In this document: piece by piece, positions 1 through 9,450 of the stretch
How the letters are laid out: each line of letters begins with the position of its first letter
Numbering within the stretch: the stretch's first letter is position 1
Source of the DNA: Mesorhizobium sp. Root157
GTDB taxonomy: Bacteria > Pseudomonadota > Alphaproteobacteria > Rhizobiales > Rhizobiaceae
Assembly: GCF_001427385.1 (NCBI RefSeq)
Contig: NZ_LMGJ01000037.1
Span: 64,629-128,628, forward strand
Reading direction: 5' to 3'
DNA length: 64,000 nucleotides
The notes under the pieces: generated by a model
Database searches by the model: none
What the model saw: only the letters and a program-made list of their open reading frames with translations
Told to the model about the DNA's origin: nothing
Translations under genes and position numbers: made by a program

Positions 1-1443
1 TGCGGATATGGCAAGAACACCCGCGTTGAGCACGACATTGGCTTCCGTGCGTTCAGCCACCCGCACCGTGAACGGCGCTTCCGCCTTGGCGGCATGCAAT
101 TCGGCGAAAAGCACATAGTCGCCCGGAGGCAGGTCGTATGCGGTGTCGGGGCCGTAGCCGTAGGTCACGTCCTCGCGGGTTCCGTCGATGCGCTTTGCCG
201 CCTTGAACACGCGCACCGCCAGCCCGCCGGCATCGACCTTCATGCCCTCCTTGTAGAAGGCGTTGGCGACGACATGGCCGACGCCGGCAATGATGGTCTT
301 TTCGATTTTCTTTCCGGCCTCAAGCGTGAATTCTTCCGTCGCCACGCCCTTGCCTATGGTGACCGTCACCTTCTGCTCGCCGGCCGGAACGACGACCTTG
401 GTCTCGCCATATTCGGTGGCGTCGCCGCCGGGATAGGTGAAGTTGACCGTTGCGCTGTCGCGAGGCTGTTCGCCTTCCGCACCCAGCGGCCGGATCACAA
501 GGGTGCCGGCGTTGAGGATGAAATGCGGCTCGGAAAGCTTGCCGTCCTCGATGGTGACGCGCTGTTCGGTCTCGGCGCGCCCGAAGCGGGCGGTCACGAT
601 GTAGTCGCCCGCTTCCAGATTGCCCTTCCAGGCGTTGTATTCGGTGCCGACGTCCTCACCGCGGGTGCCGTCCGCTTTTGCCTTGAAGAAGTTCCAGCTT
701 TGGCCTTCGTCGCCCAGATCCTCGGTGTCTTCCGACAATGCGAGCGTGGGGGCGAAGTTGAATTCCACCTTGGCCGGTTCCGGCGCCGGTTCCGGTTCGG
801 GCGCTGGCTCAGGCACCGGTTGTGCCGCGACCGTTTCCGCCAATGCGTCCTTCAAGGCAGCTTCGTCGGAGGCCTGGATATATTTGCCGCCGGTGTTTTC
901 GGCGAGGCAGGCGACCTGCCTGCCTTCTTCCGCCGTCAGGCCGAAGCCGACCACGTCGGCGGTGAAGTCGACACCGGCCGCTTCCAGTTCCTTGCCGAGT
1001 TGGCATGGATCGGCGTTGCAGGTTTCAAGGCCATCGGTGATGAGGATCACCCTGGCCTTGTCTTCCGTGTATTTCAGCGCTTCCGCCGCCTGGCGCACCG
1101 CGGTGCTGAGCGGTGTCTTGCCGAGGAATTTCAGATTGTCGGCGGCTGTGGAAATGGCGCTGGCAGACCCGGCCTGCGGCGGCACGATCAATTCGATGTC
1201 GTCGCAACTGCCCTTCTGGCGATGGCCATAGGCCATGAAACCGATTTCCTCATCGCCGGGCACCGCCTGCAAAACGGTCTTGAGCGACTGACGCGCAATC
1301 TCGAGCTTGGGCTTGCCATCGATCTGGCCCCACATCGAGCCGGAGGCATCGAGGATGACGATCACCCGGTCGGCGGCGCTCGCCGCCGCGCACGTTGCCA
1401 CCATCATGAAAAGGCCGAGCAGAATGCGTGTCAGCGCCGTCAT
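1..1443 (-). CDS. Secreted VWA-domain protein, C-terminus beyond the left edge
   Basis: The gene starts at the ATG at 1443, with a GGGGGAAG ribosome site just upstream, and runs off the window, so 481 residues are visible. Residues 1-24 look like a signal peptide ending in a small-residue-rich stretch (AAASAA). A von Willebrand A domain follows, with the metal-site motif DASGSMWG at residues 32-39. Around residues 205-225 a linker rich in Pro-Glu repeats separates it from two similar beta-rich units of about 90 residues. Each unit contains a DGTR...DV segment, a GDY(I/V) turn and an LNAG(T/V)L ending. Such proteins usually act in the periplasm or at the surface, binding a divalent metal through the VWA site. 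The ligand is unknown. The family call is secure and the biological role is not. Confidence 0.85.
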   Translation of the reverse strand, partial: MTALTRILLGLFMMVATCAAASAADRVIVILDASGSMWGQIDGKPKLEIARQSLKTVLQAVPGDEEIGFMAYGHRQKGSCDDIELIVPPQAGSASAISTAADNLKFLGKTPLSTAVRQAAEALKYTEDKARVILITDGLETCNADPCQLGKELEAAGVDFTADVVGFGLTAEEGRQVACLAENTGGKYIQASDEAALKDALAETVAAQPVPEPAPEPEPAPEPAKVEFNFAPTLALSEDTEDLGDEGQSWNFFKAKADGTRGEDVGTEYNAWKGNLEAGDYIVTARFGRAETEQRVTIEDGKLSEPHFILNAGTLVIRPLGAEGEQPRDSATVNFTYPGGDATEYGETKVVVPAGEQKVTVTIGKGVATEEFTLEAGKKIEKTIIAGVGHVVANAFYKEGMKVDAGGLAVRVFKAAKRIDGTREDVTYGYGPDTAYDLPPGDYVLFAELHAAKAEAPFTVRVAERTEANVVLNAGVLAISA

Positions 1444-1558
1444 CACTTCCCCCGTGGTTGTTTCCGCGTCCGGTGTCGGTCTTTGTCTGGATGTGCCGCA
1501 GTTTAGCGCGGCAAGCTAGCGAAGCCGTCCTGCACTGGCAAGCGGTCGAGTACACGCA

Positions 1559-2557
1559 TCAGTAGGTGGTGCGGCGCTCTTCCGAGGGCGGGCGGCCGAA
1601 CTGCAGCCGGTAGCTTTGGGCGAAATAGGAATGCGAGGTGAAGCCGGTGGCGATTGCAACGTCCAGGATCGGCATGTTGGTCTGGCGCAGCAATTCGCGC
1701 GCGCGCTCGAGTCTCAGCCGCATGTAGTAGCGGCCCGGCGTGACGGTGAGATGGCGCAGGAACAGGCGCTCGACCTGGCGCACCGACAGCCCTGCCGACT
1801 TGGCAAGCTGGACCGCCGACAACGGCTCGTCGAGATGGCCGGCCATCAGTTCGACGATGCGCTTGAGCTTTTCCGACTTGCCGGTCAGGTCGCGCTCGGG
1901 GCCGACGCGCTGGCGGTCGCCGGCGGATCGGATGCGCTCGTGCTGGAACTGGTTGGCCACGCTGTTGGCGAGATTGGAGCCGAAGTCGGAGCGCACGATT
2001 TCCAGCATCAGGTCGATCGAGGTGGTGCCGCCGGCGCATGTGTAGCGTTTGCGGTCGATCTCGAAGACGTTTCCGGTACAGTCGATGTCAGGGAAGCGTT
2101 CGACGAAGCCGGCGCGGTTTTCCCAGTGGATGGTGCAACGGTAGCCGTCGAGTTGGCCGGCTTCCGCCAGAAGATAGGAGCCGACCGACAAGGCTCCCAG
2201 CGCGCTGCCGCGCCGCCCCCAATTGCGCAGGGCCGCCAGCACCTTGCTCTTGCCGGGAAATTCCGTCGCCAGCCCGACCGATACGAAGACGATGTCGACC
2301 GGCGGCAGGTCGGCAACGGCGTAGTCGATCCTGATGGAAAGGCCGTTGGAGGCGATGACGGCCTCACCATCCGCGGACACGGTTTTCCAGCCGTAGAAAT
2401 CGTGGCCGAGCAGGCGGTTGGCCGAGCGCACCGTATCGATGGCCGCGGCAAGCGAAAACATCGAGAACTTATCGACCAGGAGGAATGCGAATTGCCGCCC
2501 GCTCGTTACCGGGTTGTTCGTCGTCGCACGGTCGACGGAAATTGCAGGCGTCGGCAA
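1559..2557 (-). CDS. GlxA-family AraC-type transcriptional regulator
   Basis: This 332-residue protein has a DJ-1/PfpI-like domain at about residues 22-190 (typical segment LLAEAGQLDGYRCTIHWE) and a C-terminal AraC double helix-turn-helix at about 235-325 ending in GFTSHSYFAQSYR..FGRPPSE. This is the GlxA/GbdR/CdhR type, in which the N-terminal domain is a sensor rather than an amidase. The nucleophile-elbow position reads SVGS, without cysteine, which fits a non-catalytic sensor. Relatives control catabolism of choline, carnitine, arginine or similar amines. The effector here is not evident. No ATG is available, so the start is a TTG preceded by GGAAAG. A perfect inverted repeat lies 72 bases upstream and recurs before the hydantoinase-like gene at 34 kb. 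Confidence 0.88.
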   Translation of the reverse strand: MPTPAISVDRATTNNPVTSGRQFAFLLVDKFSMFSLAAAIDTVRSANRLLGHDFYGWKTVSADGEAVIASNGLSIRIDYAVADLPPVDIVFVSVGLATEFPGKSKVLAALRNWGRRGSALGALSVGSYLLAEAGQLDGYRCTIHWENRAGFVERFPDIDCTGNVFEIDRKRYTCAGGTTSIDLMLEIVRSDFGSNLANSVANQFQHERIRSAGDRQRVGPERDLTGKSEKLKRIVELMAGHLDEPLSAVQLAKSAGLSVRQVERLFLRHLTVTPGRYYMRLRLERARELLRQTNMPILDVAIATGFTSHSYFAQSYRLQFGRPPSEERRTTY

Positions 2558-2628
2558 GGCGTGTTCTTTCCGGGATCAGAAGGAGGGGCGTTCGAGACCT
2601 GCGGCAAGATAAGCAGAAATGACCGTGT

Positions 2629-2646
2629 TTGCCATCGGCATGGCAA
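2629..2646. promoter_or_regulatory. Inverted repeat, likely operator of the GlxA-type regulator
   Basis: TTGCCAT-CGGC-ATGGCAA, two perfect 7-base arms, lies 72 bases upstream of the GlxA-type regulator. The same arms with a 5-base spacer occur at 34294-34312 before the hydantoinase-like gene. The structure is read directly; operator function is inferred. Confidence 0.45.
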
Positions 2647-2776
2647 TCGTCATCGGCCCGGCCCCGCCGTCAGGTGTCGGCTCCCCTGTGCATATTCACG
2701 AAAATTCGGCGGTTCAATCACGCCAATGCGGCATTGCATGCCGTAAACCTGGAAACAGGCGGGTCGATCGAGATTG

Positions 2777-4903
2777 TCAGACGCGACGACCGCGGCTGCG
2801 GCTCTCGGCCAGTTCGCGCACGGCTTCCCGGAACTCGCGCAGGCTGGCGCGGATTTCCTCGATCGACGGCTGGCCGGTCTCCGCCTCGTCGGGTGCCGGC
2901 TCATGAACGTCCGGGGATATCGATCCGATGCCGGCTTTGCCGGAGGGCGCTTGTGGCGGCGCGAAACGTTCGTTGCGGCCTTCGAGAGCGACTTCGCGGC
3001 GCCGGCCCGGCACGCGGTTTTGCGGTGTGTGCTCATCGGCAGTGGCGCGAAGGCTTTCATAAGCGCCGCGCGTCGCACCCAGCCCGACGCCTGAGGCAAA
3101 GCCGAGCAGCAACCCGGCCAGAGCCATCACCGCCCGCGAGGGGCCGTTCGGCTCGAGCGGCGCGAACGCCTTGGAGATGACGCTGATGTTGGCGGTGTTG
3201 ATGTCCCTGCGCTCGCTGGTTTCCTTGGCCCGCAACAGGAACGCTTCATAGACCGAACGCTTGGCTGCAGCCTCGCGCTCGAACTCCCGCAAGCTGACGA
3301 GGTCGTTGCTCACATCGCCGCTGCGCACCTTGAGCTGCGCCAGCCGGGCCGACAACTCCTGTTCGAGTTGGACGGCCCGCCGGAGGTCGACCTGCAGCGA
3401 AGAGGCGATGCGGCGCAACTCGGCTGCGATGCGGTCGCGCGCGCCGGCAAGCTGGGCTTCGAGCGCCATGCGTTCGGGATGACGCGGCCCGAGCCGCACG
3501 GCGGCGCGGTCGGCTTCCTGCTTCAGCGTCGAATATTGGGAGCGTAGGTCCGCCATGGCGCTGGAGCTTATTTCTTCCGGCAAGGCGCCGCCCAGCACCG
3601 AATCGACATTGACGGTTTTCGCCGACGCGGCCCTGGCATTCAGTTCCAGCGTATGCGCGCGGGCAAGCGACAATTGCTCGTTGAGTTTGAGCAGTTCGTC
3701 ATCGGAAATAAGGCGGCCTTGCGCGTCGACGAGATCGTGGGAGGCCCGGAATTCCTCGACCTTGCGCTCGGCCTCCTCGACGCCCTTGCGCAACTCGCCC
3801 AGCCTTGCCGTCAGTTCATCGGTTGCCCGCCCGGCCGTATCGGACTGGATCTGGCCGTAGGTTTCAAGGAACACCTCGGTCATGGTGTTGGCGATCAGCG
3901 CCGACTTGTCGCCATCTTGCGTAACGGCGCTGACGGTGATGACGAAGGTCTTGCCACCGCGCTCGACACTGATGCTTTCGGCAAGGTTGCCGACGGCCAG
4001 CGCCCTGCGCCTTGTATCGTCCGCGCTGCCCGGGCCATCGTCGCGCGACAGCAGCGAGCGGACCAGGTCAAGAACACCCGGGCTGCCGCCCTGGCCGTTG
4101 AACTCGGGGTCGCTGACGAGATTGAGCTTGTCCACGACCTTGTTGAGCACCACCCCGGAGGTGAGCACGCGCATCTGGTTCTCGACGATGGCCAAGGTGG
4201 CATCGGAGGCGATCATGGTCTGGGTAAGGTCGCTTTCGGTGATCTTGAGATCGCGCGGATCGACGATGAGTTCGGTAACCGCCTCGTATTTCTTCGGCGT
4301 CGAGAGCGCGATCGAGATGCCGACAAGCGCGCCAAGCAGGGTCATGGTGACGATCAGCGCTTTAGAGCGGGCAACGCCGCCGATCACCGTCATTGGATCG
4401 ATCAGCGGTTTCCAGCGCACGTCCATGTCGGACTGTGCCGCATCGAGTTGCGTTGTACCTGGCTGCTGGTCCGGTTCGGCCGCGATGACGCTATCTGGAG
4501 CGGGCGCGGAGCCGGATCGCTCCGGCGCAGGTTCGACGGCTTCAATCTCTTCGACGTCAGGTCGGGCGCGCTTCAGTTGCGCCCAGCGCGGAAGCCAACT
4601 GGCCGGCGAAGGAGGAAGCTTGTCCTGCGCCGGCTCGGCACTGGTCGCCGCAACAGGGCCGGCGCTGTCGTCCGTTACGGCGCTGGAAATGTAGGCATCG
4701 CGCTCCGCTGCCGCCTCGCGCCGCGAGCGCGCTATCTGATGCCGTTCGACGGCGTTGTCGCGCCAATCGGCAGGCGTTGCCTGGGCCAATGAAAGCAGCG
4801 ATCCTGACGGCTGCGGCGTGTCGTCTTCGCCACGCATGGCCCGGCCGAGCGCCTGCAGGGAGCGTTCGTGTCTCCAGTCTTCCCTGTCGACCCTGTCATT
4901 CAT
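2777..4903 (-). CDS. Wzz/GumC-type exopolysaccharide chain-length protein without kinase domain
   Basis: This 708-residue protein matches the membrane part of ExoP/GumC polysaccharide co-polymerases. Residues 1-170 are a hydrophilic, Ala/Pro/Glu-rich cytoplasmic extension. The first membrane helix is at about 181-200 and is followed by the Wzz motif (PKKYEAVTELIVDPRDL). A long coiled-coil periplasmic region covers about 340-570. A second helix at about 590-612 is preceded by the proline-containing KAFAPLEPNGPS segment. In ExoP a cytoplasmic BY-kinase with Walker motifs follows the second helix. Here only a 95-residue charged tail remains, with no Walker A motif and no Tyr cluster. The family controls chain length and export of exopolysaccharide at the inner membrane. 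It is divergent from the flippase gene and so probably belongs to the same locus. Confidence 0.85.
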   Translation of the reverse strand: MNDRVDREDWRHERSLQALGRAMRGEDDTPQPSGSLLSLAQATPADWRDNAVERHQIARSRREAAAERDAYISSAVTDDSAGPVAATSAEPAQDKLPPSPASWLPRWAQLKRARPDVEEIEAVEPAPERSGSAPAPDSVIAAEPDQQPGTTQLDAAQSDMDVRWKPLIDPMTVIGGVARSKALIVTMTLLGALVGISIALSTPKKYEAVTELIVDPRDLKITESDLTQTMIASDATLAIVENQMRVLTSGVVLNKVVDKLNLVSDPEFNGQGGSPGVLDLVRSLLSRDDGPGSADDTRRRALAVGNLAESISVERGGKTFVITVSAVTQDGDKSALIANTMTEVFLETYGQIQSDTAGRATDELTARLGELRKGVEEAERKVEEFRASHDLVDAQGRLISDDELLKLNEQLSLARAHTLELNARAASAKTVNVDSVLGGALPEEISSSAMADLRSQYSTLKQEADRAAVRLGPRHPERMALEAQLAGARDRIAAELRRIASSLQVDLRRAVQLEQELSARLAQLKVRSGDVSNDLVSLREFEREAAAKRSVYEAFLLRAKETSERRDINTANISVISKAFAPLEPNGPSRAVMALAGLLLGFASGVGLGATRGAYESLRATADEHTPQNRVPGRRREVALEGRNERFAPPQAPSGKAGIGSISPDVHEPAPDEAETGQPSIEEIRASLREFREAVRELAESRSRGRRV

Positions 4904-5086
4904 ATCCGGGCATTACCATTGGAGACCGTCGGGCAGGCGGCCATTCGTTAAGCCAAGCTAAACAGGCATGGGAAACAAAAGGTTAATTTACCGGTTGAGC
5001 GCCGCGCAATTTCAACGCCGTCAAGGATGCAGCCTCTTGCGGCACCTGCTCCGAAGGGCGGCATTAAGTTTTCTTCACTACGCTCG

Positions 5087-6388
5087 ATGGCGATGACAGA
5101 GGCCGGAGACATCATTAAGCAGGGAAGGCTTGCCCGGCTCGGTAGCTTCGTTGCCGAGCGCAAGGGCTTGTTGCGCGACTATTTGTCGGCGGTGAGTGGC
5201 GCCGGCGGACGGCTGGTGTTTTCGCTGGTCTATTTCATTGCGCTGGCCAACACGCTTTCCATTGCCGAGTTCGGCATGTTCGCCACCGCTTCCGCCGCCG
5301 GGGTGATGCTGTCGCGGCTTTTGGCTTTCGGCTTCATTTCAGCGCTTTACCGGACCGCCACCATCCGCCCGAACCTGATCGGCACGTTCACGGCCGGCTT
5401 CCTTCTGTTGGCGCTGCTATCGCTGCCGCTGCTGGCTGCCGCTTCCTATGGCGTCTATCTCATCTTCTTTTCCGGCTACGTCGCGCTTGCGGCCTTCGCC
5501 GCCATCGTGTTCGCGGAGGCGCTTCTGTGGCGTCCGGTGGAAGTGGCGATGATCGTCAACAACGGACTTGGCCTGTTCGGCAAGGCGGCCTTGCTGGCCA
5601 TTCTGACGGCGGCGCTGCGCGCACTTGCCGCTGTCCTGTTCATGCTCTTGCCTGCCCCCACGCTCGAATCCTGGTCGTGGTTCTATATCGGCGCCAACGC
5701 GATAGCGCTGCTCGTCGCATTCGGCGCCTTCTATCCAAGGCAGCGGCTTCGGCTGCGCATCGAACTCTACTGGCGGCGGCTCGCCGATTCGGTTTACGTG
5801 GCCGGCGCGGAAGTGCTGTTCTACCTGCAGATGGAGTTCGACAAGCTGCTTGTGCTGGCAATCGGCGGCCCGCACCTGGCCGGCCTTTATGCGATCATCA
5901 TGCGGCTGGTCGATCTCACAGCGATCCCGATCCGCACCTTCTCCATGATGCTGGTGCAGCGCATGATGCGCACGCCTCAACTCCTCGCGCGGCTTTCCGT
6001 GCGCAGCGGCATCGAGGGCGGCATCTTCGCGGTTTCGACGCTGGGCCTCGTGGCGCTCGGCGGCGTCCTGCATTTCTTTCCCGCCGCGCTCGGCAGGAAC
6101 GTGGCCGAGGCAGCGCCCCTCGTCCTTCTGGCGCTCTGCGTTCCGGGCCTGCGCAATCTGGTCGAATACCAGGCCGAGCTTCTGTTCGCGCGCGGGCAGA
6201 CGCTGGTGCGGGCGCTCAACCTTGCGGTGCTGGCCGGGCTCAAGGCCGTGCTGCTTGTGGCCGTGCTGAAAAGCTTCGACCAGACCTCGCAACTCGTCCT
6301 GGCGCTGAACGGGGTCTTCCTGATCTTGTATCTGGCCTCGGCCGTGCTCACCTATTCGGCGATGCGCCGCCCGCCAAAGGCGATCTGA
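5087..6388 (+). CDS. Wzx-like polysaccharide flippase
   Basis: This membrane protein of about 433 residues has 12 or so hydrophobic segments and the layout of the MATE/Wzx polysaccharide exporter superfamily. Near the N-terminus it has the typical segment GAGGRLVFSLVYFIALANTL, then SIAEFGMFATASAAG. Wzx proteins flip undecaprenyl-linked repeat units across the inner membrane for polymerisation by Wzy. An ATG at 5027 would add 20 residues, and another ATG lies at 5093. None has a strong ribosome site; 5087/5093 best fits the point where family-like sequence begins. It is divergent from the chain-length protein. Its neighbours are glycosyltransferases and a Wzy-like protein, which supports a Wzx/Wzy-dependent pathway. 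Confidence 0.8.
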   Translation: MAMTEAGDIIKQGRLARLGSFVAERKGLLRDYLSAVSGAGGRLVFSLVYFIALANTLSIAEFGMFATASAAGVMLSRLLAFGFISALYRTATIRPNLIGTFTAGFLLLALLSLPLLAAASYGVYLIFFSGYVALAAFAAIVFAEALLWRPVEVAMIVNNGLGLFGKAALLAILTAALRALAAVLFMLLPAPTLESWSWFYIGANAIALLVAFGAFYPRQRLRLRIELYWRRLADSVYVAGAEVLFYLQMEFDKLLVLAIGGPHLAGLYAIIMRLVDLTAIPIRTFSMMLVQRMMRTPQLLARLSVRSGIEGGIFAVSTLGLVALGGVLHFFPAALGRNVAEAAPLVLLALCVPGLRNLVEYQAELLFARGQTLVRALNLAVLAGLKAVLLVAVLKSFDQTSQLVLALNGVFLILYLASAVLTYSAMRRPPKAI

Positions 6389-6393
6389 CCTGG

Positions 6394-7320
6394 TTACGCG
6401 CCAGTATCGATCAGCCGGCGAATGCGGCCAAGATCGGTGCCGATGAAGGATTGCAGGCCGATGGCGACCTGTTCGGGCGTCATTGCCGCAACGAAAGCGC
6501 GGAACGCGTCGTCAGACAGCGCCTCGCCCGTCCAATGAACCCGGCAGAACTCTTCCGCGCCATGGAAATGATCCGTGCCGCCGAGGACTTCGTCAACGAA
6601 GCGGCCATAGACGAGGCATTCCGAGAACCGGCGGTCCGCCCCCATGGCTTCGACCCAGTCCCGGCCCTGTACTTGCTCGATATGCGCGCACATGGCCGTA
6701 ACCGATTTGCGACGCCAGGCGACCAGCGTGGAAATGTAGTCGTGGGGCGAGACGGAAGGCGCGGCGATGCCAAGCAGCTTGCCGGCGTTGCGCGACCAGG
6801 TTTGATGTTCCTCCGGCACGCTCCTCGCAAAAGCATGATCACGTCGAAACAGCCGCACCTTGCCGTCGCGCCAGAACGCGCCGCAGTCGAACGGCTTGAG
6901 GAACGCCACGTCGGAATCGCAATAGACCAGCACGTCCTCGATAATGTGAGCCGCAATGGCGATGCGGCGAAGCTGCTGGACATGCCAACCGCGCAGCGGT
7001 TTCGTCCGCAGGCTCAGCCAGATGCGCCGGTTGAACAGGCTGAGCGGGTCCCTTAACGCACGCAGCCATCGCGGCAGGATGTCTTTTTCATCGACGACCG
7101 TGCGATGCCGGCCTTCAAGTTGCCGGAACAGCGCCACGTCGCGCTGCTCGACCAGAAGGTAGTGATGGCTTGTTCCGGTAACGTAACGATCCAGCGTTTC
7201 GCAAAGCAATCGGCACCGCTCCAGGTCAGGGGCGTAGCTGGCCGTAACGATGGCGGCGGATGGCGCCGCTATGGGCTCCAGCCGTTTGGCAAGGGATTGC
7301 GGTTCGGCCCGGCTGTTCAC
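6394..7320 (-). CDS. DUF6492 family protein, probable glycosyltransferase
   Basis: This 308-residue protein begins at a GTG (7320) that overlaps the stop of the upstream gene in a GTGA arrangement, so the two are translationally coupled. An in-frame ATG-like extension up to 7572 exists but would lie inside the neighbouring gene and has no family-like sequence. The N-terminal ASYAPDLERCRLLCETLDRY resembles the DUF6492 family found in polysaccharide loci. A DVLVYCDSDVAFLKPFD segment contains a DSD, the metal-binding DxD signature of nucleotide-sugar transferases. It is the last gene of a three-gene minus-strand operon with a WecG/TagA transferase and a GT4-like transferase. The sugar and acceptor cannot be read from sequence. 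Confidence 0.8.
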   Translation of the reverse strand: MNSRAEPQSLAKRLEPIAAPSAAIVTASYAPDLERCRLLCETLDRYVTGTSHHYLLVEQRDVALFRQLEGRHRTVVDEKDILPRWLRALRDPLSLFNRRIWLSLRTKPLRGWHVQQLRRIAIAAHIIEDVLVYCDSDVAFLKPFDCGAFWRDGKVRLFRRDHAFARSVPEEHQTWSRNAGKLLGIAAPSVSPHDYISTLVAWRRKSVTAMCAHIEQVQGRDWVEAMGADRRFSECLVYGRFVDEVLGGTDHFHGAEEFCRVHWTGEALSDDAFRAFVAAMTPEQVAIGLQSFIGTDLGRIRRLIDTGA

Positions 7321-8111
7321 CGCGGTTCTCCGGCAGGCTCCGGCCTGCCAAGAAATTTCTGGCGGGCGACACGCCAAAGGAACAGCGGATTGCCGACAAT
7401 GTAGCGCCGCCACAGCCGGCCCGGTTCGATCAGCAGGCGAAACACCCATTCGAGGCGCAATCTGCGCACCCAAAGCGGCGCGCGGGGTACCGCGCCGCTC
7501 ATGAAATCCAGCAGAGCACCGACCGCGATCGGCATTGTGCAGTGGCTGGCATCGATGTTGCGGGCAATCCACAATTCCTGCCGCGGCACACCCATGGCGA
7601 CCAGAAGGATATCGGGCCGCAAGCGGGCGATGCGATCGACGATGCCGGTTTCTTCCGGGGCCGAGAAATAACCGTCGTGAATCACTTCAAATCGGTGCTG
7701 GGGCGACAGGGCGCTGAATTTGTGCGCCGCCGCCTCGGCGTTGATCCGTGTCGTTCCGAGCAGCCCAACCGTCAGCGGGCGGATCGACGACTGCAAAAGC
7801 GCTGGGACGAAGTCGGTTCCGTTCAGGTTGGCCGGGAACGGCGTCCCGTACAGAACCTTGGCGGCGAGGTCGACGCCCACGCCATCGGGCAGGATCAGGA
7901 AATCGTCGAGCGCCTCGGCAAAGACCGGATCGGCATAGGCAAGATTGGCGTTGTGCGCGTTGAGGAAGGTGACCTTGGTGAAACGCCGGTCATCGATCAT
8001 GTGGGTGAGCAGCGAAATCGCCTGGTTCCAGCCGACGCTGACCACGGGAATGCCGAGGATGGATTTCCAGGCATTGCGGCCGAAGGCGGCGCGTGCGGCA
8101 TGGACGTTCAC
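7317..8111 (-). CDS. WecG/TagA/CpsF (GT26) family glycosyltransferase
   Basis: This 264-residue protein has the GT26 core. It contains GIPVVSVGWNQAISLL near the N-terminus, a TKVTFLNAHNANLAYADP segment, the family motif LPDGVGVDLAAK, and later DILLVAMGVPRQELWI. Members transfer N-acetylmannosamine(-uronic acid) or a related sugar onto a lipid-linked acceptor at the cytoplasmic face of the membrane. The start ATG at 8111 overlaps the stop of the upstream gene (ATGA), and its own stop overlaps the start of the next gene. The three genes therefore form one translationally coupled operon. The donor sugar is unknown. Confidence 0.9.
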   Translation of the reverse strand: MNVHAARAAFGRNAWKSILGIPVVSVGWNQAISLLTHMIDDRRFTKVTFLNAHNANLAYADPVFAEALDDFLILPDGVGVDLAAKVLYGTPFPANLNGTDFVPALLQSSIRPLTVGLLGTTRINAEAAAHKFSALSPQHRFEVIHDGYFSAPEETGIVDRIARLRPDILLVAMGVPRQELWIARNIDASHCTMPIAVGALLDFMSGAVPRAPLWVRRLRLEWVFRLLIEPGRLWRRYIVGNPLFLWRVARQKFLGRPEPAGEPR

Positions 8112-9280
8112 GCGAACGCCTCTTGCCTTGCAGGGTCGAGCGCCCGCAGGCCTCTGGCGATTGCATCGTCCAGAGCCTTCATTTGCCGGGTATGGAATGC
8201 CGCGCCGTCTGCATCGCTACCCGGCGCCGAGGCGGCCTTGACCAGTGCCGCCGCGAAAGCTTTCGGGTCGTCGGTCACGATGCAATTGGCGGGCCGGTGG
8301 GCGATGCCGCGCAGCGAGCGGCTGGTGGCCACCGATGGCAGGCCCAGTTCGAACGTCTCGATCGTCTTCAACTGCACGCCGGAGCCGGCGGTGCTGATCA
8401 GCGGGATGACGGCAGCGCTGCGCACGAAAGCCCGCGCGTCGGTGACGCGTCCGACGAATTCGACGCCGGGATGCGGGCTGGACAGGTCGGCCGGCGCGCT
8501 GCCGGCGATACGGATGCGGAAATCACCCGGCAGATAGGGCACGACATGACCGAGGAACCAGTCAAGCCCGATGCGGTTGGGTTGCCACGTCCAGGTGCCG
8601 ATGAGGGCTGCGTCGCAATCGATAGGGCGCGGCGTTTTTCGCGGGGCGAGCGGGGTCGTGACCAGAGGCAGGGCAATCGAGCGCGCACCGGAGGCGACCC
8701 CCAGCGCGGCGCGGTCCTCTTCCGCCAGGGTGAAGACGAAGCGGGCGCGGGTGCAAAGCCTCTCCTCCAGCACTTTGAGGAGCCGGGCCTCGCGTCGGAA
8801 GAGCAGGCGCTGGATCATGCTGGCGGCCGCGGCCGCGTTCTCGCTGGCGGAATTGTGCTCGACATTGTGCGCCACGAACAGCGTTGGCCTGTCGCCAAGC
8901 ACACGTTCGAAAGCGCCCGCGAACTGCACCGAGTTCAACACATAGGCGTCGAAAGGTCCGGCCTCCCGGATCGCTTGGCGCACTTTCGCTTCATCGACGA
9001 TGCGCAGTTTCGCGGAAGAAAATGTCAGTCCGGAGCAGATGGCCCTGGCCGCCCAGGCAAGCCTCTGCATTGCCGACGCGCCTTGCGTGCGCACATCGAG
9101 GCTGCCCAGCGCCACCGTGCGGTCTGGATCGATGGGCGGCTTCCCAGGCCAGGTAAAGCCGATCACCGTCACGCCGGCACCTGCACGGCGCAAGGCGTCA
9201 ATGATCGCGGCATTGGCGATGTCATAGCCGGACGAAGCAGCGCCGTCTGGCACGATCGATGTGGCGAACAGCAGGTTCAT
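8108..9280 (-). CDS. Glycosyltransferase, GT4/GT-B type
   Basis: A 390-residue protein with a GT-B layout. The N-terminal Rossmann-like start is MNLLFATSIVPDGAASSGYD. LFVAHNVEHNSASENA lies in the middle, and the C-terminal half contains SSPHPGVEFVGRVTDA and STAGSGVQLKTIETFELGLP, the usual nucleotide-sugar site of group-1 transferases. The ATG at 9280 has GGAAAGG five bases upstream. An extra 19 codons are open upstream but have no such site. It is the first gene of the three-gene operon and diverges from a GT2 gene across a 170-base promoter region. It presumably adds one sugar to the exopolysaccharide repeat unit; donor and acceptor are unknown. Confidence 0.83.
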   Translation of the reverse strand: MNLLFATSIVPDGAASSGYDIANAAIIDALRRAGAGVTVIGFTWPGKPPIDPDRTVALGSLDVRTQGASAMQRLAWAARAICSGLTFSSAKLRIVDEAKVRQAIREAGPFDAYVLNSVQFAGAFERVLGDRPTLFVAHNVEHNSASENAAAAASMIQRLLFRREARLLKVLEERLCTRARFVFTLAEEDRAALGVASGARSIALPLVTTPLAPRKTPRPIDCDAALIGTWTWQPNRIGLDWFLGHVVPYLPGDFRIRIAGSAPADLSSPHPGVEFVGRVTDARAFVRSAAVIPLISTAGSGVQLKTIETFELGLPSVATSRSLRGIAHRPANCIVTDDPKAFAAALVKAASAPGSDADGAAFHTRQMKALDDAIARGLRALDPARQEAFA

Positions 9281-9450
9281 CTGACCTTTCCGAGGTCTGT
9301 CCACTAGCAGCGCCAGCGTGAAACCTTGCTTAAGCATGGACCGCTCGTAATCCGATTCTGGTATTTTCAGTCGCTTCGCAACGAAAGGTGATTAACGAAG
9401 TCTTATCGTCAGGGTGCTATCGCAGACGCCGGAACGCTTGACCCTTTGCG

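Noticed and set aside
1616..2746. Plus-strand open frame of 376 codons opposite the GlxA-type regulator
   Set aside because: Shadow frame; the minus strand shows clear GlxA and AraC motifs.
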